A stretch of 64,000 bases of DNA from Ramlibacter sp. GTDB taxonomy: Bacteria; Pseudomonadota; Gammaproteobacteria; Burkholderiales; Burkholderiaceae_C. A model generated the notes under the pieces. It was not told the DNA's origin. It worked only from the letters and a program-made list of their open reading frames with translations, and did not search any database. The position numbers were made by a program, and so were the translations under genes. The DNA is taken from contig JAUYOG010000006.1 of NCBI GenBank assembly GCA_030695945.1, positions 62,001-126,000 on the forward strand. Direction: 5' to 3'. The stretch's first letter is position 1. Each line of letters starts with the position of its first letter. Below, piece after piece: positions 18,155 through 26,735 of this stretch.

Positions 18155-19165
18155 GTGGACATCTTACTTCTCGAACGTTTGGTCCCCGAGGCCCTCGCAT
18201 GGCTCGAGGCACGTCATTCGGTCGAGTGTCGCCCGGAGTTGGCCGGCGACCCGGTTGCGCTGCGCAAGGCGGCTTACAAGGCGCTGGCGGTGGTGCTGCC
18301 GCGCAAGGTGGTCGTCACCCGGGAATTCCTCGATTTCGCGCCCTTGCTCAAGGCCGTCGCCCGGATGCACGTGGGCACGGACAACACCGACCTGGAGGCT
18401 TGCCGGGAGCGCAAGGTCCGGGTCATCCAGGCCACCACGGCCAACGTCCGGTCCAACGCCGAATACCTGCTGGCAAGCCTGCTGCTGCTGTACCGCCGGG
18501 GCATCGGCTCGTCGCTGATCGGGGATCGCCACGCCGACATCCGCCTGGGGCGCGAGCTCAGTGGCAGCGTGGTCGGCATCTTCGGCCTGGCGCCCACGGC
18601 GCATACGCTGGCCCTGATGCTTCACTCCCTGGGCGCCAAGCTGATCGGCTACGACCCCGCGGTCCACCACACGGCCCCCATCTGGAGCCGCCTGCAGATC
18701 CAGCCCGTGAGCCTGCAAGACCTGATGGCCCATGCCGATGCCGTTTCGGTGCAGGTCATGTATGCCTCCCGGTACCAAGGGTTCATCAATGACAAGATGC
18801 TGGCGCACTGCAAGCCGGGCCAGCTGTGGGTGGGCATCAGCCGATCGCACCTGTTCGACCCGGATGCGCTGGCCAAGGCGCTGACCGACGGGCGTATCGA
18901 AGCCTGCATGCTGGATGGCGCCGAGTCGGGTTTTGCTTCCAAGGGCACGGCGTTGCACGAGGCGAACAACCTGTTCCTCACGCCCCGCCTGGGTTCGCAC
19001 ACGCGCGAATCGCGGTTGCGGGCCAGCTGGTATGTGGCGCACCGCATCCACGAGACGCTGGCCACCCCGCGATCGGCAATGGAACCGTCGGCCAGCGTAC
19101 CGATGGATTTGGACCTGAGCGGCGCGGGCGGCTCATCCACCACGCCCCAATTCATCATCCGGTGA
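18155..19165 (+). CDS. degenerate D-2-hydroxyacid dehydrogenase-like protein
   Basis: 336 residues from GTG 18155. Overall it aligns with the SerA type of D-isomer-specific 2-hydroxyacid dehydrogenases: HVGTDNTDLEAC, NVRSNAEYLLAS, SRSHLFDPDALAKAL, LDGAESGF. Two usual features are altered: the NAD loop G-x-G-x-x-G reads GIFGLAPTA, and the catalytic histidine in T-P-H-x-G reads TPRLGSHTRES. Activity as a classical dehydrogenase is therefore doubtful. It lies between galU (divergent) and a WecA-like transferase, so it may serve polysaccharide synthesis. Function unknown. Confidence 0.65.
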   Translation: MDILLLERLVPEALAWLEARHSVECRPELAGDPVALRKAAYKALAVVLPRKVVVTREFLDFAPLLKAVARMHVGTDNTDLEACRERKVRVIQATTANVRSNAEYLLASLLLLYRRGIGSSLIGDRHADIRLGRELSGSVVGIFGLAPTAHTLALMLHSLGAKLIGYDPAVHHTAPIWSRLQIQPVSLQDLMAHADAVSVQVMYASRYQGFINDKMLAHCKPGQLWVGISRSHLFDPDALAKALTDGRIEACMLDGAESGFASKGTALHEANNLFLTPRLGSHTRESRLRASWYVAHRIHETLATPRSAMEPSASVPMDLDLSGAGGSSTTPQFIIR

Positions 19166-19462
19166 GCGGCGGGGTTCGTCAGCGACTGTAGCAGTCGTGT
19201 CCAGCTGTTGCATTTTTTGTACCGTATTCCCCAGACGCTATTTTCAGCTGGACTCCAGTAACAGGGTGCTCTACAGTGGCGATTCCCTGGAGGGGGAGGA
19301 GAGCGCCGCTACAGGCGACAGTGAAAGCGTCGGATTTTTTCGGTTTCGAAATAACGCAAATAGTGCTTGCAATATCCGGCGTGATGGTGGTTGTCGGCCC
19401 CCTCTTTGACTAGCCCCCTGGCACCTCGCCGCGGGCCATCCACGTCATGGACGGAAGCTGAT
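19166..19462. other. 297-bp intergenic region before the WecA-like gene
   Basis: Contains a T-run (near 19213) and a purine-rich stretch (near 19290-19303) but no promoter, terminator or reading frame that I can support. It probably carries the promoter and leader of the wecA-fcl unit. Confidence 0.3.
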
Positions 19463-20635
19463 ATGAGTAGTTCGGTTTTTGGGGTCAGTATTGCCGGGGG
19501 CGCGGTGGTCGGGTTCGTTACCGCTTTTGCGGCGGCGCTCTTGCTTGTGCTGACCAAACACCTCCATGGCAGCTTCAGCATCGATGGAACCATCGGCGTC
19601 CAAAAATTCCATGCCAGCCCGACACCCAGGATCGGCGGAATTGCGGTGGCTATGGGCCTTCTGGCCGGTTATGCGGTGGCGCCTGGCGCCACACAAGTCA
19701 TCCTGGGCCCCATGCTGATAGCCTGCGTTCCTCCGTTGATCGCGGGCCTTGCGGAAGATATCAGCAAGAAGGTTGGCGTGCGGACTCGACTGTTCGCCAC
19801 CATGTCCAGCGGAGTCCTGGCCTGGTATCTCACTGGAATTGCGATGCGAAATACGGGCATACCGTTGGTCGATTGGGCCCTTGCATTTACGCCTTTCGCG
19901 GTGCTGTTTACCGCGTTCGCCGTCTGCGGAGTAACCAACGCCATCAACATCGTCGATGGATTCAACGGGCTCGCAGCCGGGGCCGTGACAATTATGTTTG
20001 GTGCCATGGGCTTGATCGCACTCAATGTGGGCGATACCGATTTGGCTGCGGTCTGCGTTCTTCTGACGGGCGTAACGCTGGGGTTTGCGGCCGTCAACTG
20101 GCCGTGGGGCAAGATATTTCTCGGCGATGGCGGAGCCTATTTACTGGGGTTCTTGCTGGCCTGGATTGCCGTCTTGCTGCCCATGCGCAATCCCCAAATC
20201 AGCGGGTGGGCGACGTTGTTGGCATGTGCCTACCCTATCCTTGAGGTGGGTTTTTCGTATCAACGCAAATCAAAGAGGGCCGGCTACCACCCGGGCCAAC
20301 CCGACAAGCTGCATTTGCATATGCTGGTGTACAGGCGCATAACGCGTCGCGCCTGTCCGCAAGGCAGTTCTCTCTTGCGCAATAGCATGACGAGTCCCTT
20401 CGTATGGGCTCTTGCGCTTATCCCCGCATGCTGGGCGATTGCGTTCCAGAAAGACAACGCAATGTTGGCGCTGGGCTTCCTGTTTTCAAGCATGCTTTAC
20501 TGGCTCTTGTATCTACGGTTGACCCAGTTCAGCTGGTGTCTTACGCCCCGCACTGCCAGGGGGCGATCGCAAAAAGCCCAGGCTCCGATTCTTGTCGAGG
20601 ATATTGAGAAGAGCGCCGACGGCGTATATCGCTGA
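19463..20635 (+). CDS. polyprenyl-phosphate sugar-1-phosphate transferase (WecA/WbpL/MraY family)
   Basis: 390 residues, about eleven hydrophobic segments. Family motifs are in order: GLAEDISKKVGVRTRL (acidic Mg site), NIVDGFNGLA, IFLGDGGAYLLGF and the HLHMLVYRR loop that is specific for WecA-type enzymes. Such enzymes start an O-antigen or exopolysaccharide unit by moving a sugar-1-phosphate (GlcNAc, FucNAc or QuiNAc) onto undecaprenyl phosphate. ATG 19463 is chosen from homology length; a weak GGAAG lies upstream. fcl follows 12 bp later. It is likely the initiating transferase for the repeat unit built by this locus. Confidence 0.85.
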   Translation: MSSSVFGVSIAGGAVVGFVTAFAAALLLVLTKHLHGSFSIDGTIGVQKFHASPTPRIGGIAVAMGLLAGYAVAPGATQVILGPMLIACVPPLIAGLAEDISKKVGVRTRLFATMSSGVLAWYLTGIAMRNTGIPLVDWALAFTPFAVLFTAFAVCGVTNAINIVDGFNGLAAGAVTIMFGAMGLIALNVGDTDLAAVCVLLTGVTLGFAAVNWPWGKIFLGDGGAYLLGFLLAWIAVLLPMRNPQISGWATLLACAYPILEVGFSYQRKSKRAGYHPGQPDKLHLHMLVYRRITRRACPQGSSLLRNSMTSPFVWALALIPACWAIAFQKDNAMLALGFLFSSMLYWLLYLRLTQFSWCLTPRTARGRSQKAQAPILVEDIEKSADGVYR

Positions 20636-20647
20636 GGCCACCAGCGT

Positions 20648-21691
20648 ATGACCAAACCAATGCAGATAGTTAGCTCCGGTTCCAAGTCGCCCCGAATCTA
20701 CGTGGCCGGCCATGGCGGCATGGTGGGCAGCGCCATCATGCGCTGCCTGCGGGCCAATGGGCACAACAACATCGTGACTCGATCTCATGCCGAGCTTGAG
20801 TTAACCGACCAGCAGGCCGTGCGCGAGTTCTTTGCCAGCGAGAAGATCGACCAGGTTTACATGGCTGCAGCCAAGGTAGGCGGCATCCACTCCAACAATA
20901 CCTATCCGGCCGAATTCATCTACCAAAACCTGATGGTGGAAGCCAACATCATTCATGAAGCGTGGCGCGCCGGCGTGAAAAAGCTGCTGTTTCTTGGCAG
21001 CAGCTGCATCTACCCGAAGCTGGCCAAGCAACCCATGGCGGAAGATGCGTTGCTGACCGGTTCACTGGAACCTACCAACGAACCCTATGCGGTCGCCAAG
21101 ATCGCCGGCATCAAACTCTGCGAAAGTTACAACCGCCAGTATGGCGCCAGCCACGGTATCGACTACCGCAGCGTCATGCCCACCAACCTGTATGGTCCGG
21201 GCGACAATTACCATCCGGAAAACAGCCACGTAATCCCCGCGCAGATTCGCCGTTTTCATGAAGCCAAAATCAGTCACGCCCCCAGCGTGACCATCTGGGG
21301 CACCGGCACGCCCATGCGTGAGTTCCTGTACGTCGACGATATGGCGGCGGCCAGCGTCCACGTCATGCAGTTGGACAAGCCAGCCTACGACGCACAAACC
21401 GAACCCATGCGAAGCCACATCAACGTGGGAAGCGGCAAAGATGTCACCATCAAGGAGTTGGCTGAAACCATCGGCAGGGTCGTTGGGTACGCGGGCCGCG
21501 TCGAGTTCGACGCGAGCAAACCAAACGGGCCCCCTCGCAAGTTAATGGACTCAGCCCGTCTGCGAAAACTGGGCTGGCGGATGAGAGTGGAGCTGGAAAC
21601 CGGCTTGGCCCTCGCCTATGCAGATTTCCTTGCATCGCAAGAGCAAAGCAACGGCTCGAAGGCGATGTCCGGAACTCTGTTGATCTCGTGA
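20648..21691 (+). CDS. fcl: GDP-L-fucose synthase
   Basis: 347 residues. It converts GDP-4-keto-6-deoxy-D-mannose to GDP-L-fucose by epimerisation and NADPH reduction. The N-terminal Rossmann motif is [13 protein letters not shown]. The catalytic set is GSSCIYPK and [11 protein letters not shown] (Y-x-x-x-K), and the substrate histidine is in [12 protein letters not shown]. The partner gmd (GDP-mannose 4,6-dehydratase), usually next to fcl, is not in this window. It follows the WecA-like gene by 12 bp. A hairpin and an IS256 relic follow, so genes may have been lost here. Confidence 0.92.
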   Translation: MTKPMQIVSSGSKSPRIYVAGHGGMVGSAIMRCLRANGHNNIVTRSHAELELTDQQAVREFFASEKIDQVYMAAAKVGGIHSNNTYPAEFIYQNLMVEANIIHEAWRAGVKKLLFLGSSCIYPKLAKQPMAEDALLTGSLEPTNEPYAVAKIAGIKLCESYNRQYGASHGIDYRSVMPTNLYGPGDNYHPENSHVIPAQIRRFHEAKISHAPSVTIWGTGTPMREFLYVDDMAAASVHVMQLDKPAYDAQTEPMRSHINVGSGKDVTIKELAETIGRVVGYAGRVEFDASKPNGPPRKLMDSARLRKLGWRMRVELETGLALAYADFLASQEQSNGSKAMSGTLLIS

Positions 21692-21712
21692 ACTGAAGGT
21701 GGCGGGTCCTTT

Positions 21713-21736
21713 CGCCCGCATGGAATCATGCGGGCG
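21713..21736. terminator. strong hairpin after fcl, probable terminator
   Basis: A 10-bp perfect stem CGCCCGCATG / CATGCGGGCG with loop GAAT, 22 bp past the fcl stop. There is no T-run, so it may instead be a processing or REP-like hairpin. Confidence 0.5.
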
Positions 21737-21765
21737 CCTGGCAATCGTAGAAAGGAACCACCGAT

Positions 21766-22580
21766 ATGAAGTCTCTCACGCAGTCCGGCCTGCGGGCCAT
21801 TGCCCATTCCCAGTTCGAGATCTCGCTGCTCATACAGGGCGTGCTGCGTGACGTGCAGCACGCCTTCGTCGGTCGTTGCGTGCACGCTGGCAAGCGGTTT
21901 CCGGCCGCCATGATGGAAGCCGATTGCGCGGCGCTGTGTTGCCCCAAAGGCGTGCCCGACACCGGCCGGCGCGCCATGCGCGGCGGCACCGAACATTCCT
22001 CGGCGACTTGCAGCAGCGCGGTATCGCGCCGCTTCGTGGCGCTGAGCCAGCAGCACTTGACGACTGGCTGCGGCGCAAGTTCGACACGCTGGACTTGCCG
22101 ATGGTGATGATCGACGGCATCCATTTCCGCGAGTCTGCGACAGCGTCATCCTCATCGCGCTGGGCGTCGACTCCAAGGGAAACAAGCACGTGCGTGAGTG
22201 CTCCACCGAAGCAACGCGGGAGGTGAGCTCGCTGCTGTCGGAGCTGATCGATCGCGGGCTGGATGCGCAGCCCATGCGCCTGTGGGTGATCGACGGTGAG
22301 TTGCGCAAGGCAATCTTGGAAACCTTCGGCGCGCTGGCGCTCATCCAACGCTGCCAAGAGCAAAAACGGCGCAACGTGGTCGAGCATCTTCCCGAGGACA
22401 TGCACGTGAGCGTCAACCGCGCGCTGCGCAATGCGTGGAGCAGTCACGATGACAAGCTCGCTCGCAAGCAGCTGATGCGCCTGGTCACCTCGCTGCGGGC
22501 CAGGCGTCCGGGGCGCCGCAGCCAGCCTGCGCGAAGGCCTGGAGGACACCTTGACGCTCGGCGCGCGTCAAGGTACTTTG
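21766..22580 (+). pseudogene. IS256-family transposase relic, multiply frameshifted
   Basis: Recognisable pieces of a mutator/IS256 transposase occur in order but in different frames: EADCAALCCPKG and AVSRRFVALSQQ (frame of 21766), then LDLPMVMIDGIHF (frame of 21876, with the catalytic aspartate), then VILIALGVDSKGNKHV and RLWVIDGELRKAIL plus ALIQRCQEQKRRNV (frame of 22190), then AAASLREGLEDTLTL in yet another frame. The C-terminal third with the last catalytic glutamate is missing. At least three frameshifts and a 3' truncation make it inactive. No terminal inverted repeats or target duplications were identified. It separates fcl from the AT-rich polysaccharide genes. Confidence 0.8.
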
Positions 22581-23143
22581 TCGCCTCATTCATGCAGCCA
22601 ACCGCTTCGCTGTCAATCACTGTATTCTGTTGTTGGCAAGCCGCAAACGTCTGGGTAAGATGCAGGCAACGCGAAACAGTGCGCCGGACAGCGAGCATGC
22701 AACATCGCTCCGCCCCGATTTGGCGAGCGACAAGAAATATGAGGCGCTACAGTCGCATCGGCGCAAAAACGGGAGGGGTGACGCGATTCTGGTTCCCATA
22801 CCTCCGCAACGTACAGTGCGTGCCTTAGCCTGCTCTCAAAGACGTGCGGTATCCATTCAGGATATTTCTAAAAAGGCAGGGCGACATCATTTTGCCCCGT
22901 CGCCGGCGCGCGTGCAGTTTTAGGTAAGTCACTAACAACTCCAAAGAGGATGCGGCCGATTTACCAGACGCGCGAGGGCCTGACATAAGTGCGAAAGTCG
23001 CGCCGGAATACTGCCGATGGCATGCGCGCTTACCCGCGCCCTAGGCTCTGCATTGGAGCGCAATTCCGAACAGATAATTTACACGCTCGTCTGTGATTTT
23101 TTAGCTAAACAGAACGAAATCTGTTCCCTGAGAAATATTCTCA
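22581..23143. other. 563-bp region without a recognisable gene
   Basis: Follows the transposase relic. A 97-codon open frame (22630-22923) has no family features and looks like chance. GC content falls within this region from the high value of the left flank to the low value of the flippase gene, so the border of the foreign segment lies near 23000-23100. The last ~80 bp are AT-rich and may hold the flippase promoter. Confidence 0.4.
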
Positions 23144-24517
23144 ATGATTCGAAAATTGACGGGATCACTTCGATACCTTCGTTGGCAACCTTTCGACGTA
23201 TCGAGTCCGGAGGGGCGAACGGCGGAGCGGTATCGCCGCGCCGCGATCACAACTCTAGTGAATGTCCTAAGCAAGTCAGTGTCGATGATCGCTTTAGTCG
23301 TCGGTGTTTCGCTGACACTGCCATATTTGGGAACTGAACGTTTCGGCGTGTGGATGACTATTATCAGTTTGGCCGCATTGCTCACATTTCTCGACTTCGG
23401 AATTGGAAACGGGCTCCTCAACCTCGTGGCTCACGCTGCTGCGGGCGATGAGCGCAGAAAGCTTACCCAGATCATAACCAATGGACTCATTGTCCTTTTC
23501 ATCGCCGGCGGTTTGGCTGGGAGTATTTTATGGACAGCGTCTCATTTCGTGCCCTGGGATACGGTGATAAAGATTCAGGATCCCTCGGTTTTGGCGGAAG
23601 TGCGTAGCTCTGTCAGCGTCTTTGTGTTCATCTTCGGGTTAAGTTTGCCACTGCTTGGCGTGCAACGTGTTTTCCTTGGACTGCAAGAAGGATTTCTGGT
23701 GCACCTGGTCTCTTTTTTCGCAAGTGCAATTTCTCTTCTGAGTATATTTGTTGTGACGATGCAAAAAGGCGGGGTCCCCCAGCTAATAATTGCGACCCTC
23801 GGAATTCAGGCGCTTGCGCCTATCGTGCTTTGCCCGCTTCTTTTTAAAAGAGGGCTCTTAAAAGTCAATTCAATCCGACATTTTAGAAATGATGCCGCAA
23901 CGTTACTGAGAACTGGTTCGCTATTCTTTGTGCTTCAGCTTGGCGCAATGATCGCATGGGGAAGCGACAGCATAATTGTCTCGGCCATGCTAGGAGCAAG
24001 TCAAGTCGCGACACTAGCAATTACTCAACGTCTTTTTCAGTTCATCTCGCAACCTCTAGCAATGCTGATGAACCCGCTATGGTCCACTTACGCGGATGCA
24101 GCCTCGCGAAAAGACTCAAAATACATACGACAAACGTTGAAATCATCCGTCGCAGTCGCCTTTTTCGTCAGTTTTGCTGGTTCAATTTTTCTTCTACTCT
24201 TCCATCAACTGATAATTTCTAAATGGACATCCAAGACCATAGAGCTCCCTATGCTATTGGTTGTTGCTTGCGCGCTTTGGTGCATTCTTGATTGCATCGG
24301 CAATTCATTTGCGATGTTTCTTAATGGACTCGGTGTCCTTAGGCCCCAATTAAAAGTGGTGGCGATGTTCTGTTTGGTTGCGATCCCTCTAAAGATTTAC
24401 TTGACCACCAAGATCGGCGTATCTGGTGTGATTTTTGCTGCGGTCATTGCCTACACCCTAACCGTCGCTCTTCCGTATCTCACTTTTCTAAAGTCGTCAT
24501 GGACAATTCGACTATAG
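23144..24517 (+). CDS. oligosaccharide flippase (Wzx-type, MOP superfamily)
   Basis: 457 residues with about twelve hydrophobic helices. The N-terminal segment LPYLGTERFGVWMTI and the LDFGIGNGL motif are typical of polysaccharide-biosynthesis flippases that move undecaprenyl-linked repeat units across the inner membrane. ATG 23144. The gene is much more AT-rich than galU or valS, as expected for acquired O-unit genes. It overlaps the next gene by 19 bp. A truncated paralogue is found at 32770-33005 on the other strand. Confidence 0.85.
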   Translation: MIRKLTGSLRYLRWQPFDVSSPEGRTAERYRRAAITTLVNVLSKSVSMIALVVGVSLTLPYLGTERFGVWMTIISLAALLTFLDFGIGNGLLNLVAHAAAGDERRKLTQIITNGLIVLFIAGGLAGSILWTASHFVPWDTVIKIQDPSVLAEVRSSVSVFVFIFGLSLPLLGVQRVFLGLQEGFLVHLVSFFASAISLLSIFVVTMQKGGVPQLIIATLGIQALAPIVLCPLLFKRGLLKVNSIRHFRNDAATLLRTGSLFFVLQLGAMIAWGSDSIIVSAMLGASQVATLAITQRLFQFISQPLAMLMNPLWSTYADAASRKDSKYIRQTLKSSVAVAFFVSFAGSIFLLLFHQLIISKWTSKTIELPMLLVVACALWCILDCIGNSFAMFLNGLGVLRPQLKVVAMFCLVAIPLKIYLTTKIGVSGVIFAAVIAYTLTVALPYLTFLKSSWTIRL

Positions 24518-25380
24518 CTGCCGCTAAAGTATTTAGATGCAGCGTCTGTTCCGCGCCGCAAGAAAGAGTGTTTCAGGCGACTATTCTCCGCAAATATGAG
24601 ATTTCTTATCTTTATTGCGCGGGGTGTGGATTTCTCTGCACGGAACCTCCTTTCTGGCTGGATGAGGCTTATTCAACTGCCATTGCATCTACGGATACAG
24701 GGCTTGTTACGCGTAACATCCAAATTGCCAGAGTGCTTTCGTCGCTATTGTATTTAGCTTTTGGCGACCGAGGAACTGGACGGTGGTTAGATTATGCGGG
24801 CGGCTATGGAATGCTCACGCGTCTAATGCGTGATAAAGGGTATGATTTCTATTGGGCAGATAAGCATGCGTCAAATCTTTTCGCCCAAGGCTTCGAACAT
24901 AAGACCGGCGCTATCTATGATGGCGTAACAGCATTTGAGGTATTAGAGCACACAGAAAATCCTATTGATTTTTTGTCGCAATTGCTAAAGCTTAGTCGGT
25001 CTCGCACTATAATATTGACTACTGAAATATATCATGGGTATCCTCCTACGCCCGATAATTGGTGGTACTTCGGCCTAAACACTGGCCAGCACATCGCATT
25101 TTTCCAGGAAAGAACCTTGCGTTTTATTGCCGGAAAATTGCAATTGCGCTATGTCCGCTCAGGGAGTTTCCACATATTTTCGGAGCACTTGCCGCGAGCG
25201 TTTATGATTCATCTGGCTAGTAGTCGCCTGTCAATATTCGTTGACTCGCTATCTCGAAGGATACTACAGTCGCGATTACTGGCAGATCACGTGCGGCTCG
25301 CAAATCGCCTAGAAATGGACCTCCCTAGTTGCCTAACGCCTCCGGGCGCATCAAAAGAAACCGATCGTAATGGACTATAG
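24499..25380 (+). CDS. class I SAM-dependent methyltransferase with zinc-ribbon start
   Basis: 293 residues. The N-terminal part has paired cysteines (RCSVCSAP, LYCAGCGFLC) as in sugar methyltransferases with an N-terminal zinc ribbon. The SAM fold begins at RWLDYAGGYGMLTRLM and continues with FEVLEHTENP. It overlaps the flippase by 19 bp and the next methyltransferase by 11 bp, so the three are translated together. It probably methylates a sugar or a glycan terminus, but the acceptor cannot be told from sequence. Confidence 0.75.
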   Translation: MDNSTIAAAKVFRCSVCSAPQERVFQATILRKYEISYLYCAGCGFLCTEPPFWLDEAYSTAIASTDTGLVTRNIQIARVLSSLLYLAFGDRGTGRWLDYAGGYGMLTRLMRDKGYDFYWADKHASNLFAQGFEHKTGAIYDGVTAFEVLEHTENPIDFLSQLLKLSRSRTIILTTEIYHGYPPTPDNWWYFGLNTGQHIAFFQERTLRFIAGKLQLRYVRSGSFHIFSEHLPRAFMIHLASSRLSIFVDSLSRRILQSRLLADHVRLANRLEMDLPSCLTPPGASKETDRNGL

Positions 25381-26071
25381 GGACTATTTCAGTTTTCGGC
25401 AGGTAAGCCCGAGCGACTACGCAAGCTTTAAGTTACCACACTATCTAGATGCGATCCTTTCTACCGTGTCAGATCCTCGTGTTCTCGATTTTGGCTGCGG
25501 CTTTGGGCAAATGCTGATTGCGTTGAAATGCGCGGGAATTGTACAAGCGGATGGCTTAGATATTGAACCGGAAGCAATAAGGTACTGCCAATCCCAGGGA
25601 CTAAGCTGCTTCGATGCGCGCAGCGAGATCGATTTTTATACTAGGCGCGCGGGGTACTATGATTTTATTGTTATGAGTCATGTATTAGAGCATTTTCCGA
25701 AAGATCAAATTGTTTTCCAACTCGAAAATGTCAAGAAATTGCTAAAACCGGGGGGCGGGCTGCTCGTGATGGTGCCTAACGCTCAGTCCAATACTGGCGC
25801 CTACTGGGCTTTCGAGGATTTTACCCATCATTTGCTTTTTACCTCGGGCTCCCTTTATTTCGTACTAAAAGCAGCGGGCTATAGGGAAGTAGAATTCTTG
25901 GACGTCGATTGCACGTATGGTCTTGGGCTTTGGAAACGACTTGTCAAGAAGTTTCTGCTTAAGGTTTATGCTCTGAATTATAGATTTTGGAATCGCGTAA
26001 CTGCAAGCTCAGTACATGCGCCCAGCCCGCTCATATTTTCATTTGAAATCAAAGTTTTGGCACGTCCTTAG
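25370..26071 (+). CDS. class I SAM-dependent methyltransferase
   Basis: 233 residues. Motif I is VLDFGCGFGQMLIAL, the acidic residue of motif II is in GLDIEPEA, and the post-motif is VMSHVLEHFPKDQ, followed by LLKPGGGLLVMVPN. This is the Methyltransf_11/23 pattern frequent in O-antigen loci, where it adds methyl groups to sugars or caps chains. Low GC like its neighbours; 11-bp overlap with the gene before it. Confidence 0.78.
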   Translation: MDYRDYFSFRQVSPSDYASFKLPHYLDAILSTVSDPRVLDFGCGFGQMLIALKCAGIVQADGLDIEPEAIRYCQSQGLSCFDARSEIDFYTRRAGYYDFIVMSHVLEHFPKDQIVFQLENVKKLLKPGGGLLVMVPNAQSNTGAYWAFEDFTHHLLFTSGSLYFVLKAAGYREVEFLDVDCTYGLGLWKRLVKKFLLKVYALNYRFWNRVTASSVHAPSPLIFSFEIKVLARP

Positions 26072-26315
26072 CAAAGCTCGCCGCATTGCCCGCATATCAA
26101 AATTCGCCATGTTTGTCCTGGCGAATGATCTAGTTAGATTAACTGGATCGTGCAGCGCAAATACTTCGGCGCCCGTTGTTAGACTGGACGCGATTGGTGA
26201 TTTCATAATTTGGGCTAAGCTCGGGAGCAGCAGAAGTCGCTCAATTTTCCAAGTCGACCCGACGTACGGTTCTCTTCGCCAGATCAGAACGGGCGGAATT
26301 TGCGGAATCTTTTGA
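26055..26315 (+). pseudogene. truncated glycosyltransferase family 9 relic
   Basis: The frame reads FAMFVLAND and then VVRLDAIGDFIIWAKLG. The segment RLDAIGDFIIW is identical to the N-terminus of the intact GT9 at 31574-32773. Similarity ends near 26220, and after a further ~30 codons of unrelated sequence the frame stops. Only ~50 of ~400 residues of the enzyme remain. Its position after wzx and two methyltransferases mirrors the order wzx to GT9 on the other strand. Confidence 0.7.
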
Positions 26316-26735
26316 ATTTATTTGAATAGTTTTGGCGGTGGATATAGCACGCTTTAAACGAAGCTTGGCCTATCGGCTATTATTGCTGCGAATAAGTTGT
26401 TCTAGTTTTGCTCTCGTTGTTTAACGCTGGGCATGCAGTATCCGCGCCGCGAGCACGAAGCGCTTGTGCGCCTCATACAGTGGCTCCAGTGCCGCGCCGC
26501 CGCGGCCGGACCAGGTTGCTCAAGGCGCTTGACCGATGCACCCCTGGCGAGCATGCCCAGGCTGCGCGCAAAAGCGCATCACGAATGAGGAGCCGCTTCC
26601 TTCAGTGGTGCAACAGCAAACGGGACATCGCCGGCTCGAACCTGCCTTTGGATATGCACGTATGAAAGCAGTGCTCGGTCGTCGCAGGCGACGCCCGCCG
26701 TGGACGCGTCCTCTCAGCGCCTCGAATATAACAAT
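26316..26735. other. 420-bp gene-free junction
   Basis: The first ~100 bp are AT-rich; from ~26425 the sequence becomes GC-rich again, unlike both neighbours. Short open frames on both strands have no recognisable family; one minus-strand stretch (about 26430-26490) reads LEPLYEAHKRFVLAARILHA and might be the end of a decayed gene. This is the convergent point between the plus-strand and minus-strand halves of the locus, and probably a recombination junction. Confidence 0.35.

Noticed and set aside
22630..22923. 97-codon open frame after the transposase relic as a gene
   Set aside because: No ribosome binding site, no family features and mixed composition; it overlaps relic sequence.
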